This document shows positions 1 through 7,926 of a stretch of 11,591 nt of DNA, piece by piece. Numbering within the stretch: position 1 is the stretch's first letter; every line of letters starts with the position of its first letter. A program made the position numbers and the translations under genes. A model generated the notes under the pieces. That model searched no databases. It was not told where the DNA came from and saw nothing but the letters and a program-made list of their open reading frames with translations. The DNA lies in assembly GCA_048201975.1 (NCBI GenBank), contig DBFBGQ010000037.1:1-11591 (forward strand). The letters are read 5' to 3'. The stretch comes from Egerieenecus sp048201975. GTDB lineage: Bacteria; Bacillota; Clostridia; Christensenellales; Aristaeellaceae.

Positions 1-68
1 CGGTGGGGCACCCCCTTTTTCTCCCGCTCTCCCCAGCTACTCGGTATCCCTACTTTTTTTGCTTTTTG

Positions 69-131
69 CCCCGGCCGTTACTAAACCGCATTCCGGCCGT
101 TTTAGCTCCGCATTCCGGCCGTTTTGCTCCG
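69..131. repeat. Imperfect tandem repeat of about 21 bases
   Basis: Two units, CATTCCGGCCGTTTTAGCTCCG... style at 89-110 and 111-131, differ by a single deleted base, and a more divergent unit sharing CCGGCCGTT precedes them at 69-88. The block lies in the non-coding stretch before tnpC. Nothing ties it to a known IS66 feature; it may be a local slippage product. No convincing gene is seen in bases 1-177. Confidence 0.5.
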
Positions 132-198
132 CAAACCCGGCTGCTGGCTCACGCAATATGCATCGAATCAATCAGGCATGAAAGGTGGTGCAAGCGGC

Positions 199-1378
199 AT
201 GGAACAGGCCAAGGTTCTGGTGCAGGTTCTTGAGGAGCTCCGGCAGCAGCTGACTACGCTGCAAAGTACCATGGATACGCTTAGGGAATAGAGCCGGCAA
301 AAGGATGAGGAGATTGGGCGGCTCCGGCAGATCATCCTGAACTTTCAGCGTGCCCAATTCGGACAGCGCAGCAAGAAGCGGACATATATCCTTGAAGACG
401 GGACACAGCAGCTCAGCCTGTTTGACATACAAACGGAAACGGAGGCAGCGCCAGTACTAGAACCTTCGCCCAATCCGGAGAGGGAAATCCGTGTCTCCGG
501 CCACAGCCGGAAGAAAAAGCGCACGCTGGAAGAGCTCTGTGCGTCGCTGCCTGTGGAAGAGAGCATCGTGGATCTGCCGGATGAAGAAAAGGTGAATGCC
601 AACGGACATGCCCTGGCCTGCATCGGTCAGGAGTATATCCGTACAGAGCTTGTCCTGGAACGCGCCAGGGCGAAGGTTGTCAAGCATTACCGGAAGGTCT
701 ACGCAGACCACGATCTTGAACAGGAGACCGGCTATGCGGAGGTGTTCAAGCCGGTGATGCCGCCGCCCCTGCTGCCACACAGCTATGCCTCTGCTTCCGT
801 TGTCACCGATGTGCTGATGAAGAAGTATGTGGACGCCATGCCCCTGTACCGGCAGGAGCAGATGTGGAAACGCATGGGCGTAGAGCTGAAGCGCGGCACC
901 ATGACCAATTGGGTCATACAGGTGGCGGACCTCTATCTTCGTCCCTTCTGGAAGCAAATCCGGAGCGAGCTGCTGACCCAGAGCACGATTCACGCCGACG
1001 AAACAGTGATACAGGTGCTCAAAGAGAAAGGCAAGCTGGCCACCTCGGAATCGCACATGTGGGTGTATTCATCCGCCAAGCGTGCGGACATCCAGCTGCG
1101 CTGCTTCGATCAGCAACAACCAGGTAGAAAACGCCATCCGCCCTTTTGTCGTTGGCCGGAAAGGATGGCTTTTTGCCGATACGCCCCAGGGTGCGGAGGC
1201 GAGTGCAATCATCCACTCGCTGATGGAAACGGCAAAAGCCAACAGCCTACGACTGGACGACTATCTGCTTCATCTGCTCAGCATATTGCCCGAGCGCGCA
1301 GAGCAGCGCAAGCAATTTGAGATGGATGATCTGCTTCCCTGGTCAGAAGAAATGAAGTCGTGGTTTTCGGCGGTGTGA
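199..1378 (+). pseudogene. tnpC: Broken IS66-family transposase TnpC
   Basis: IS66 TnpC is the DDE transposase of this family. I place the start at ATG 199, after AAGGTGG at 182-188. Codon 31 (289-291) is an in-frame TAG. The reading frame then continues with the typical coiled N-terminal part (EEIGRLRQI, then FGQRSKK) and reaches the first catalytic aspartate in IHADET (D at 997-999). Near 1106-1112 the frame jumps: the next homologous sequence, ISNNQVENAIRPF with the catalytic glutamate at 1127-1129, is in another frame. The central region that should carry the second aspartate is missing, probably more than 100 codons judging from usual family length. The C-terminal part, ending EEMKSWFSAV, matches the copy at the right edge. 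The gene is dead by at least two lesions. Confidence 0.9.
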
Positions 1379-1398
1379 GTGCTGGGAACCACGACTTT

Positions 1399-1426
1399 CT
1401 GTACCGGGGGATTATTGAGCGGTTAC
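1399..1426 (-). repeat. IS66 terminal inverted repeat (tnpC-side end)
   Basis: Read from 1426 leftward on the minus strand, the end is GTAACCGCTCAATAATCCCC followed by CGGTACAG, identical to the end at 11238-11265. Only one end of each element is inside the window, so the true length of the inverted repeat cannot be set. The adjoining 8 bases, GAAAGATC at 1427-1434, would be the target duplication expected for this family, but the other end is not available to confirm it. Confidence 0.75.
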
Positions 1427-1688
1427 GAAAGATCCCCCCCTATTTTGAAGCGAAAGACATTTAAGAATGACAAACCAAACGATGGAATTGCAAGAATTTC
1501 CAACGAATATTCCATGTATTTTAAAATCAGGCGGCATCCGTTTGAGGCTTTTCAGTTCGCTGTTGCCGCCCATTATGAAAAGCATTTTGTTTGCTTATGA
1601 TGGCTAAGATTTGTTGGATATTTAGATTTTTCAATGCCACGCAGTTATCGTTAGACGTTTTGGAACCGAAGATTTTTGGGAAAAAGCA
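1427..1688. other. AT-rich intergenic stretch, no gene recognised
   Basis: The stretch between the IS66 end and the operon promoter is clearly AT-rich (line 1621-1680 has 23 G+C of 60) compared with the operon genes. A reading frame continuing from the IS end to 1600 has no start signal and no recognisable product, and the opposite strand gives nothing familiar either. GGCGGCA at 1530-1536 and TGCCGCC at 1564-1570 could pair across a 27-base loop, which is weak. A run of seven C lies at 1433-1439 beside the IS end. It may hold upstream promoter DNA or the eroded remains of a neighbour cut by the IS. Confidence 0.5.
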
Positions 1689-1717
1689 TTGACAGATATT
1701 ATGAATTGTAGTAAAAT
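1689..1717 (+). promoter_or_regulatory. Sigma-A type promoter of the sugar operon
   Basis: TTGACA at 1689-1694, a 17-base spacer and TAAAAT at 1712-1717 form a near-consensus housekeeping promoter in an AT-rich setting. The expected start of transcription is about 1723-1725, which coincides with the first operator-like site. It lies 87 bases ahead of the regulator gene and is the only strong promoter I see for the six-gene operon. Confidence 0.85.
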
Positions 1718-1723
1718 AAAGCT

Positions 1724-1739
1724 ACTGAAACGTTTATGT
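1724..1739 (+). promoter_or_regulatory. Operator O1 for a LacI-family repressor
   Basis: ACTGAAACGTTTATGT contains the 8-base palindrome AAACGTTT with a central CG step, the form usual for LacI-family operators. It begins at the predicted transcription start, so a bound repressor would block promoter clearance. A second site with 14 of 16 identical bases lies 43 bases downstream. The likely ligand is the LacI-type protein encoded at 1804. Confidence 0.7.
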
Positions 1740-1766
1740 AAATAGGAAATTTGTGCAGCCTGCCGG

Positions 1767-1782
1767 ACTGAAACGATTAAGT
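1767..1782 (+). promoter_or_regulatory. Operator O2 for a LacI-family repressor
   Basis: ACTGAAACGATTAAGT differs from O1 at two positions only and keeps the central AAACG. The 43-base spacing is close to four DNA turns, so both sites would face the same side of the helix and could be held by one tetramer or by two dimers. It lies in the untranslated leader, just before the GGAGG at 1790-1794 that serves the regulator gene. Confidence 0.6.
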
Positions 1783-1803
1783 TGATGCTGGAGGACAAAG
1801 TAA

Positions 1804-2841
1804 ATGAAGCGCGTGAGCATCAAGGATGTGGCGAAAGAAGCCGGGGTTTCCACCACCACGGTGTCCTATGTGCTCAACCGCCATCCGGGCGAAACCATCA
1901 GTGCCGAAACGACGCAGCGCGTGCTGGAGGCGGCCAAGAGGCTCAATTATGTTCCCAACCTGAACGCGCGTAGTCTATCCAGCCGTCATACCAATTTGAT
2001 CGGCGTGGTCATTCCGCAGACAGAGCCGGGAAAAGAGTTCATGTTCTCCAATCCCTTTTATGGGGAACTTTTGTCCGCCATTGAATATACTGCACGAAAA
2101 AGCGGCTATCATCTGCTTTTGTCCGGTACCCGCGAGGATCAGAACTATGCGAGCATCGCGCAGAACCGTGGCGTGGACGGCATCATCATCGTGGGTACCT
2201 ATCCGGGGGAAAATCTGGATGCGCTGCGGACCATCGGCGTTCCCATCGTGCTGGTGGACAGCTATGTGACAGACAGCGGTTTCCATACCATTGGCATTCG
2301 GGACCGTGAAGGCGCGCGCATGGCCACCCAATATCTGCTGGACAAGGGGCATCGCGAGATTGCTTTCATCAGCGGCTCCATCCGGGAAAACGGCGTGAAC
2401 AGTAAGCGCTATCAGGGATATTGTGAAGCCATGGAGGCGGCGGGGCTGTCTGTTTCTGAGAAAGCGCTTTATTTGGGAACCGTCGGCCATGAGTATGGGA
2501 AGCAGGCAGCCGAAAGCTATGTGCAGCGCGGCAGGCGGCAAACCGCCGCTTTTGTGACGGCGGACATCCTGGCCATGGGCTTTATCAAGGGATTGATGGA
2601 ACACAACGTGCGCGTCCCGGAGGAGATGTCCATTGTGGGATTCGATGATGTGTATCTGGCGCAGATGTGTTACCCGTCCCTGACCACGGTGAATCAGGAT
2701 ATTGCGCGCAAGGGGCAGCTAGCGGTGCAATGCATTCTGGATACGATTGAGCATCCCGGCATCGGACATATCGAGCATATTCTGCCGCTGACGCTTACAG
2801 AGCGTGATTCGGTGAAGGAAAGGAGCGCGGGAGCGTGCTGA
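1804..2841 (+). CDS. LacI-family transcriptional regulator of the sugar operon
   Basis: The 345-residue product has the normal LacI/GalR length. Residues 4-25 form the helix-turn-helix (IKDVAKEAGVSTTTVSYVLN), residues about 50-60 the hinge helix (PNLNARSLSS), and from residue 65 (LIGVVIP) onward the periplasmic-binding-protein-like sensor domain, with the characteristic SIVGFDDVYLAQ and PSLTTVNQD segments near the end. The start at 1804 is supported by GGAGG at 1790-1794. It is the first gene of the operon and its end overlaps the GH31 start by 7 bases, so it is co-transcribed with its targets. With two operator-like sites at and below the promoter, it most likely represses the operon and itself until the imported sugar or a breakdown product binds the sensor domain. 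An activator role is possible but less likely given the operator positions. Confidence 0.95.
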   Translation: MKRVSIKDVAKEAGVSTTTVSYVLNRHPGETISAETTQRVLEAAKRLNYVPNLNARSLSSRHTNLIGVVIPQTEPGKEFMFSNPFYGELLSAIEYTARKSGYHLLLSGTREDQNYASIAQNRGVDGIIIVGTYPGENLDALRTIGVPIVLVDSYVTDSGFHTIGIRDREGARMATQYLLDKGHREIAFISGSIRENGVNSKRYQGYCEAMEAAGLSVSEKALYLGTVGHEYGKQAAESYVQRGRRQTAAFVTADILAMGFIKGLMEHNVRVPEEMSIVGFDDVYLAQMCYPSLTTVNQDIARKGQLAVQCILDTIEHPGIGHIEHILPLTLTERDSVKERSAGAC

Positions 2842-5060
2842 AACATTTGCCGGAGGGGCTTACCCCTTTTGAAGATTGCGGCTTTGCCCGCCATCCCTTC
2901 ATGCCGGTGGCGGGAGAACCGGTACAGGTGGATTGCCGCGTGGATAGGGGGGACGGACTGCCTCAGCTGCGGCTGTGGGTGAATGGCTGCGAGCTGGAGG
3001 CGCCGGCAGCCCTGCGGCGGGATGAGCGGCATTTTCGATTTGAACTTGGGGCGTTTGCGACCTTTGACCGCATTGCGTATCAGATCAATACCGGACGCGA
3101 AACCAGCCGCCGCTTTTCCTTTCAGGTGGAGGAAGAGGTACGGGTGGGACAGCCGCTGGCTGTTTTCCGCACGGAGCAGGGCTTGTGTCTGGAGCTGGAA
3201 GGGTTTGTGCTGCTGCTGGAACAGCAGGGCAATACGCTGGTGCAATCAGCCTGCCAGGCGCAGGCGCCCATAGGCGAACGCTGCCAGACAGCGGTTCTCC
3301 CTTTGCCCGACCATTTTGCATTGCACGTGGGAGGGACGGACTTTCTTTGGGAGCTGAAACGTTTCAGTTATTGCATTTGCGCGGTTCACAGCTTTACCAT
3401 CCGCAAATCCTCGGAAGGGCGGATCACCAGCATTACCCAACACGGCACACTGGATACGCAGTACGTTTGGGGAACGGGCGAACGCTTTGACCACGTGAAC
3501 CAGCAGGGCCATGGCAGCAACGGCCGCGTGGTGGAAAAGTTCACCCGGCAGGAGGATCAGACCTATCTGCCCATGCCGTTTTTCATGACGGAACAGCATC
3601 TGGGCTGGTGGTGTGAAGGCAGCATCAGCACGCAGATGGATTTTCGCAACGGCTTCACCCTGTACCGGGCAACGGCCGGGGAAAAGCTGTCCCAGGATGT
3701 GCTATTCTTCGGCGACAGCAAGGCGCTGCTTTCGCAGTATCTTGGCTGCACAGGTCAGCCTGTCCTGCCCCCCGAGTGGGCATTTGGCGTATGGATCAGC
3801 GCCAACGGCTGGAACAGCGACGCCGAGGTGGACCAGCAGCTCCAAGCGCTACGGGAGTACGATTACCCCGCCGATGTGATGGTGCTGGAAGCCTGGAGCG
3901 ACGAAATGACCTTTTACCGCTGGAATGACGCCCAGCATTGGCAGAACCCGGCACAGACGGTCAAGCGCATCCGGGAGCACGGCCTACACCTGATCCTATG
4001 GCAGATTCCCATTGTGAAATACGAATGGGATGGCGAACCCAATGAATGGCTCCAGCGCGATATCCAGGAAGCCATCCAGAACAAATACTGCGTCTGCCTG
4101 GCCGACGGCACGCCCTACCGCATTACGGAAAACTGGTTCCACCACAGCCTCCTGCTGGACTTCACCAACCCCCAGGCGGTGAAGTGGTGGTTTGACAAGC
4201 GCAAGTACCTGCTGGACATGGGCGTGGAAGGCTTCAAGACCGATGGTGGGGAGTTCCTGTTTGACTACGATGCCAAACTGCACAACGGGCAGAGCGGGCT
4301 GGAAGCGCACAACCTCTACCCCGGGCAGTATATCGGCGCCTATCATGCATTCCTTGCCCAGAACGGCGTGGATGGCCTTACCTTCAGCCGCGCCGACTAT
4401 GTGGGCGCGCAGACACGTCCCATGCACTGGGCGGGGGACCAGCTGAGCCAGTGGTCCGAGCTTTTCGCGCAGCTCATTGCGGGCATTTCCGCGGGGCTGA
4501 GCGGCGTGCTCTTCTGGGGATTCGATATTGGTGGCTTTGCGGGAGAATTGCCCAGCGCGGAGCTCTACCTGCGCGCAACGGCCATGGCCTGCTTCTGTCC
4601 CGTGATGCAATGGCATGCTGAGCCCCGCAGCGGGCAATTCTTTGCCACGCATGAAGAGGGCTTTGTCAACGACCGCAGCCCCTGGAATCTGTCGCGGCAG
4701 CTGAAGGATGAACGTGTGCTTGCCCTTGCCACCGCCTTTGCCAGGCTCCGGCAGCGCTTGCGTCCCTACCTGTACGACGAAGCCCGGCACTGCGTAGCGG
4801 CCAACCGTCCGCTTATGGCCCATCTGTGCATGGACTTTGGGGACGACCCCGTGGCATGTGCCTGCGAGGATGCCTACATGCTGGGCCGCAAGCTGCTGGT
4901 GGCGCCCATCACCCGGGAGGGCCAGTGGGAAAGGACGGTGTATCTGCCGGCAGGCCGCTGGCGGCACTACTTCACCCAGGAAGAATTCCACGGTCAACAA
5001 ACCTGCAATGTAAAAGTTCCCTTGGATCAGATCGCTGTATTTGAAAGGCTGGATGCATGA
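2835..5060 (+). CDS. GH31-family alpha-glycosidase, cytoplasmic
   Basis: This 741-residue enzyme belongs to glycoside hydrolase family 31, retaining exo-enzymes that remove alpha-linked glucose or xylose from non-reducing ends. The N-terminal beta-sandwich includes WGTGERFD at residues 212-219; the TIM barrel begins near PPEW (312-315). The nucleophile is D470 in FKTDGGE and the acid/base D535 in HWAGDQ, 65 residues apart, as in the YicI-type branch (66 in YicI); FWGFDIGGF follows, and C-terminal beta domains fill from about residue 600. There is no signal peptide, so it acts inside the cell on imported sugar. The start is GTG 2835, 9 bases after AAAGGAG and overlapping the regulator stop, which suggests translational coupling. 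The KTDGGE form, where YicI has KTDFGE, points to a branch whose substrate I cannot name. Alpha-glucosidase is the first guess; alpha-xylosidase or a glucosyltransferase are alternatives. Confidence 0.93.
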   Translation: MLKHLPEGLTPFEDCGFARHPFMPVAGEPVQVDCRVDRGDGLPQLRLWVNGCELEAPAALRRDERHFRFELGAFATFDRIAYQINTGRETSRRFSFQVEEEVRVGQPLAVFRTEQGLCLELEGFVLLLEQQGNTLVQSACQAQAPIGERCQTAVLPLPDHFALHVGGTDFLWELKRFSYCICAVHSFTIRKSSEGRITSITQHGTLDTQYVWGTGERFDHVNQQGHGSNGRVVEKFTRQEDQTYLPMPFFMTEQHLGWWCEGSISTQMDFRNGFTLYRATAGEKLSQDVLFFGDSKALLSQYLGCTGQPVLPPEWAFGVWISANGWNSDAEVDQQLQALREYDYPADVMVLEAWSDEMTFYRWNDAQHWQNPAQTVKRIREHGLHLILWQIPIVKYEWDGEPNEWLQRDIQEAIQNKYCVCLADGTPYRITENWFHHSLLLDFTNPQAVKWWFDKRKYLLDMGVEGFKTDGGEFLFDYDAKLHNGQSGLEAHNLYPGQYIGAYHAFLAQNGVDGLTFSRADYVGAQTRPMHWAGDQLSQWSELFAQLIAGISAGLSGVLFWGFDIGGFAGELPSAELYLRATAMACFCPVMQWHAEPRSGQFFATHEEGFVNDRSPWNLSRQLKDERVLALATAFARLRQRLRPYLYDEARHCVAANRPLMAHLCMDFGDDPVACACEDAYMLGRKLLVAPITREGQWERTVYLPAGRWRHYFTQEEFHGQQTCNVKVPLDQIAVFERLDA

Positions 5061-7030
5061 TGAACAAGCTCCACATCCAACCATGGCGCATTACGGCGCA
5101 AGGTGCTGTAACGGAATTTACCCAGAGTATTTTTTCCATTGGCAATGGTTTCCTGGGGCTTCGCGGCTTCTCCCTGCAGCAGTCCAAGGGATTGCTGCAC
5201 GATCACGCCATGTTCCGCGCCGGGCTGTACGAGTACATCAAGCCGGGGATTACCGACCTGGTGCAGCTGCCCGATGTGCTGGGCCTGCGCCTGAGCGGGC
5301 ATAGGGAAACAAGCATCCACCACGAGCTTGACTTGCGCACCGGAGTGTATACCCAACGGTGGCAGGATAGCCATGTGCAGGTTGCCGCTCAGCGCGTGGC
5401 CAGCATGGCCGATCCGCAGCTCATCTGCGTGCGGCTTACTCTGACGGCCCAAAGGGGCTGCAATGTGCAAGTCGAAAGCGTGGTGGATGACCGGGTGGCC
5501 AACCTGCCCATCCATGACGATCAGATGGTCACCGACAGGGAATCCGTGCCCCTGCTGGAAACGGTGAGCCATCAGGGCAACGAACTGGTGATGCAAACGG
5601 TGCACAGCCATCGCAGGGTGCGGTTCCTTATTACACTAATGGGCAGCATGCAGGCGCATTTGAAGGCCGGGGAAAGCCTGACGGTGGAAAAGCGTGTGCG
5701 TGTGCTGGTGGATGAGGAAGTCCCACAGGAGGACGCCGCCGACCCCTGGGCGGAGAACGAAGGCGCATGGGGCGCGCTGTGGCGGGACTGCGATATTCAG
5801 CTGGAGGGCGGCGAGGACATACAGGGGGGGATACGCTACAATATCTTCCAGCTGCTGTGCGCCAATGCCGCCGGGGACGCGGGGGTGTCCATCGGCGCGC
5901 GGGGCATCACCCACGGGAGGTACAAGGGCAATGCCTTCTGGGATACGGATATCTTTCTATTTCCCTTCTTCTGCTGGCAGCGGCCCAAGGCGGCGCAGGC
6001 GCTGGCGCGCTTCCGTCTGAACGGCCTGTATGCAGCCCGGGAGCTGGCGAAAAAGCAGAACCTTGCCGGCGCCAGGTATCCGTGGATGTGCGCCATCGAT
6101 GGCAAAGAGCAGTGTGAAAGCTGGGATATCGGGCTGTGTGAAACCCACATCACCGCTGATGTCCCCTATGCCCTGTGGCGGTACCAGATCATTACCGGGG
6201 ACAGGAGTCTGGATTTTACGGAGCTGTATGCGGAGACCGCGCGCTACTGGCGCAGCCGTTTCACCTGGGAGGAGGCCAAGCAGCAGTATTCCACCTTCTT
6301 TGTCAAGGGCCCTGATGAATATTGTGGCGCCGCCGTCAACAACACCTACACCAACTACCTGGCGCGGCACAATGTGCGCCTGGCGCTGGCCAACAGCCGC
6401 CTTTCAGCGGAAGAGCGGCAGGATCTTGCCCACTTTGCCCAGCACATTGCCATCCTCTATGACGAAGGGCGCCAGCTGCTTTTGCAGGATGAGCTGTTTG
6501 AAAGGCTGGAACCCCTGCCCAAGCAGCGGGAGGCCGGCGAACCTCTCTACCGCACCATCTGCTTTGACCGTATGCAGCGATACCGCGCCTTGAAGCAGGC
6601 GGACCTGGTGCAGCTGATGACGCTCCTGCCCAATGACTTCACCCTGGCGCAGAAACGCGCGGTGTGGGAGACGTATGAGCCCCTGACGGTGCATGACAGC
6701 TCCCTGAGCTTTGGCGCCCACGCGCTGCTGGGCTTTCGCCTGGGACTGATGAATGAGGGATGGTGGTACTTTGAGCGCTCGCTGATGCTGGACCTGCGGG
6801 ACGAACTTCATCATGAGGGCAACGAGGGGCTGCACATGGCCGCCATGGGGGCCAGCTGGCAGGCAGTTGTGTACGGTATGCTGGGCCTGTGGGCGGAGGG
6901 CGATACATTAACCGTGGAGCCCCGGCTACCCAAACAGATCAAAAGATTGTCCCTTTGCGTATACCATCGCGGCCGGCGGCTGCGCATTACGGCTGACGCA
7001 ACAGGCGCAGTCATGGAGGAGGAGGCGTAA
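5057..7030 (+). CDS. GH65-family enzyme, probable alpha-glucoside phosphorylase
   Basis: Family 65 includes inverting phosphorylases of maltose, kojibiose, nigerose and trehalose as well as some hydrolases. The N-terminal beta-sandwich begins with SIGNGFLGLRG, the (alpha/alpha)6 barrel carries FWDTD at residues 294-298, the catalytic acid is E421 in KGPDEY, and the segments expected around bound phosphate are present: KQAD at 513-516 and HDSSLS starting at H546, followed by EGLHMAAM. These favour phosphorolysis over hydrolysis, giving beta-glucose 1-phosphate and a shortened sugar. At 657 residues it is roughly 100 shorter than typical maltose or kojibiose phosphorylases (750-790), with the shortage mainly ahead of the barrel. 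The start overlaps the GH31 stop (ATGA), with GAAAGG upstream, and there is a second ATG directly after. It has no signal peptide. No beta-phosphoglucomutase gene accompanies it, which is unusual, so a hydrolase activity is not excluded. Confidence 0.92.
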   Translation: MMNKLHIQPWRITAQGAVTEFTQSIFSIGNGFLGLRGFSLQQSKGLLHDHAMFRAGLYEYIKPGITDLVQLPDVLGLRLSGHRETSIHHELDLRTGVYTQRWQDSHVQVAAQRVASMADPQLICVRLTLTAQRGCNVQVESVVDDRVANLPIHDDQMVTDRESVPLLETVSHQGNELVMQTVHSHRRVRFLITLMGSMQAHLKAGESLTVEKRVRVLVDEEVPQEDAADPWAENEGAWGALWRDCDIQLEGGEDIQGGIRYNIFQLLCANAAGDAGVSIGARGITHGRYKGNAFWDTDIFLFPFFCWQRPKAAQALARFRLNGLYAARELAKKQNLAGARYPWMCAIDGKEQCESWDIGLCETHITADVPYALWRYQIITGDRSLDFTELYAETARYWRSRFTWEEAKQQYSTFFVKGPDEYCGAAVNNTYTNYLARHNVRLALANSRLSAEERQDLAHFAQHIAILYDEGRQLLLQDELFERLEPLPKQREAGEPLYRTICFDRMQRYRALKQADLVQLMTLLPNDFTLAQKRAVWETYEPLTVHDSSLSFGAHALLGFRLGLMNEGWWYFERSLMLDLRDELHHEGNEGLHMAAMGASWQAVVYGMLGLWAEGDTLTVEPRLPKQIKRLSLCVYHRGRRLRITADATGAVMEEEA

Positions 7031-7032
7031 CC

Positions 7033-7926
7033 ATGTATATTCCCCGAACCGCAAAGCGCCGGCGCACCACCGTGCTGTTCCTGCTGCCGTCGCTGATCGG
7101 CATCACGGTGTTCTGTCTGCTACCCATTGGCGCATCCACTTTCTTTAGCGTCATGGATTATGACTTGTTGCGCCCTTGGAGCGACATGGAGTTTGTGGGC
7201 TTCCAAAATTTCAGGCGTATTCTGACGGGGAGGGAGTTTCTCCAGGTGGTGGCCCACACCTTCAGCTATCTGGGCATGTATCTGCCACTGGTTCTGTTTA
7301 CGTCAGTCACCCAGGCGCTGATCCTGAACAAAAAATTTCGTGGGCACAGGTTCTTCCGTACAGTGTGCTACACGCCGGTGATTACCTCCTGGGTGGCGGC
7401 CGCGGTGGTATGGACCTGGGTGCTCAGCGGCAAATACGGCCTGCTTAACCAGCTGCTGGCCAACCTTGGTATCACGGGGCCTGCGTGGCTGTCCAGCACC
7501 AAGTGGGCCATGCCGGGTATCGTCATCGCCGCCGTATGGAAGGACACGGGCTATTACGCGCTGATGGTGCTGGCAGCGCTCAAGTCCATCGACCCCACCT
7601 ACTATGAGGCAGCTTCCATGGACGGCGCCAGCGGCCTGAAAAAGCTCACTGCCATTACCCTGCCGCTGATTTCCCCGACGCTGTTTCTGCTCATCGTCAT
7701 TAACATCATCTACGGCTTGCAGGTGTTCGATTCCGTGCTCATCATGACCGACGGCGGCCCCGGCGGCGCGACCACGGTGTTCCTGGAACGCATCTACAAA
7801 TACGCCTTTGTGCAGTACAAGATGGGGCTGGCCAGCGCGTATTCGTGCGTCCTGTTTGTGCTGATTCTGATCTTTACCGCCGTGCAATTCTGGCTGCAAA
7901 AAAAGTGGGTGAACTATGATGCGTAA
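7033..7926 (+). CDS. Sugar ABC transporter permease, MalF/UgpA type
   Basis: This 297-residue inner-membrane protein is one half of the channel of a CUT1-type sugar importer. Six membrane segments can be placed at about residues 13-37, 75-97, 110-131, 160-181, 213-235 and 267-288. The EAA loop that docks on the ATPase is at residues 192-215 (EAASMDGASGLKKLTAITLP). The DGGPGGAT stretch near 240 is typical of this permease type. It begins 3 bases after the GH65 stop, with GGAGG at 7021-7025, and overlaps the next permease by 11 bases. The companion ATPase is not encoded in the operon. The transported sugar is inferred from the GH31 and GH65 neighbours to be an alpha-glucoside. Confidence 0.95.
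   Translation: MYIPRTAKRRRTTVLFLLPSLIGITVFCLLPIGASTFFSVMDYDLLRPWSDMEFVGFQNFRRILTGREFLQVVAHTFSYLGMYLPLVLFTSVTQALILNKKFRGHRFFRTVCYTPVITSWVAAAVVWTWVLSGKYGLLNQLLANLGITGPAWLSSTKWAMPGIVIAAVWKDTGYYALMVLAALKSIDPTYYEAASMDGASGLKKLTAITLPLISPTLFLLIVINIIYGLQVFDSVLIMTDGGPGGATTVFLERIYKYAFVQYKMGLASAYSCVLFVLILIFTAVQFWLQKKWVNYDA

Larger units (their letters stand above)
1..1426 (+). mobile_element. Degenerate IS66-family insertion sequence, right part
   Basis: The segment carries a broken IS66 tnpC reading rightward and ends in GAGCGGTTAC at 1417-1426. Read inward from 1426 on the minus strand this is GTAACCGCTC, matching the GTAA start typical of IS66-family terminal repeats. The same end occurs in inverted orientation at 11238, and the two copies align from 1112 to 1427 with about 29 differences in 316 bases (my count by eye), which fixes this boundary well. 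The left limit is not visible: the tnpA and tnpB genes expected upstream are not recognisable in bases 1-177, so the element either continues off the window or is already truncated. It cannot transpose by itself because tnpC is damaged. Confidence 0.75.

Noticed and set aside
69..131. The short tandem repeats as a CRISPR array
   Set aside because: Units are directly adjacent with no spacers and only about two and a half copies.
289..291. Amber codon in tnpC as programmed read-through or amino-acid recoding
   Set aside because: The same gene has a large deletion and frame change, so simple decay is the better explanation.
1530..1570. GGCGGCA/TGCCGCC pairing as a terminator or riboswitch in the leader
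   Set aside because: Seven pairs across a 27-base loop, no T-run and upstream of the promoter; too weak.
1379..1600. Plus-strand frame of 73 codons crossing the IS66 end
   Set aside because: It begins inside the IS terminal region, lacks a ribosome binding site and has no recognisable content.
1648..1665. TTAGACGTTTTGG as a third operator upstream of the promoter
   Set aside because: Only the ACGTTT core is shared with O1; the flanks and symmetry do not fit.
3996..5084. Minus-strand open frame of 362 codons opposite the GH31 gene
   Set aside because: It is long because of the high GC content of the region; it has no recognisable domain and the plus-strand GH31 frame with catalytic motifs explains the sequence.
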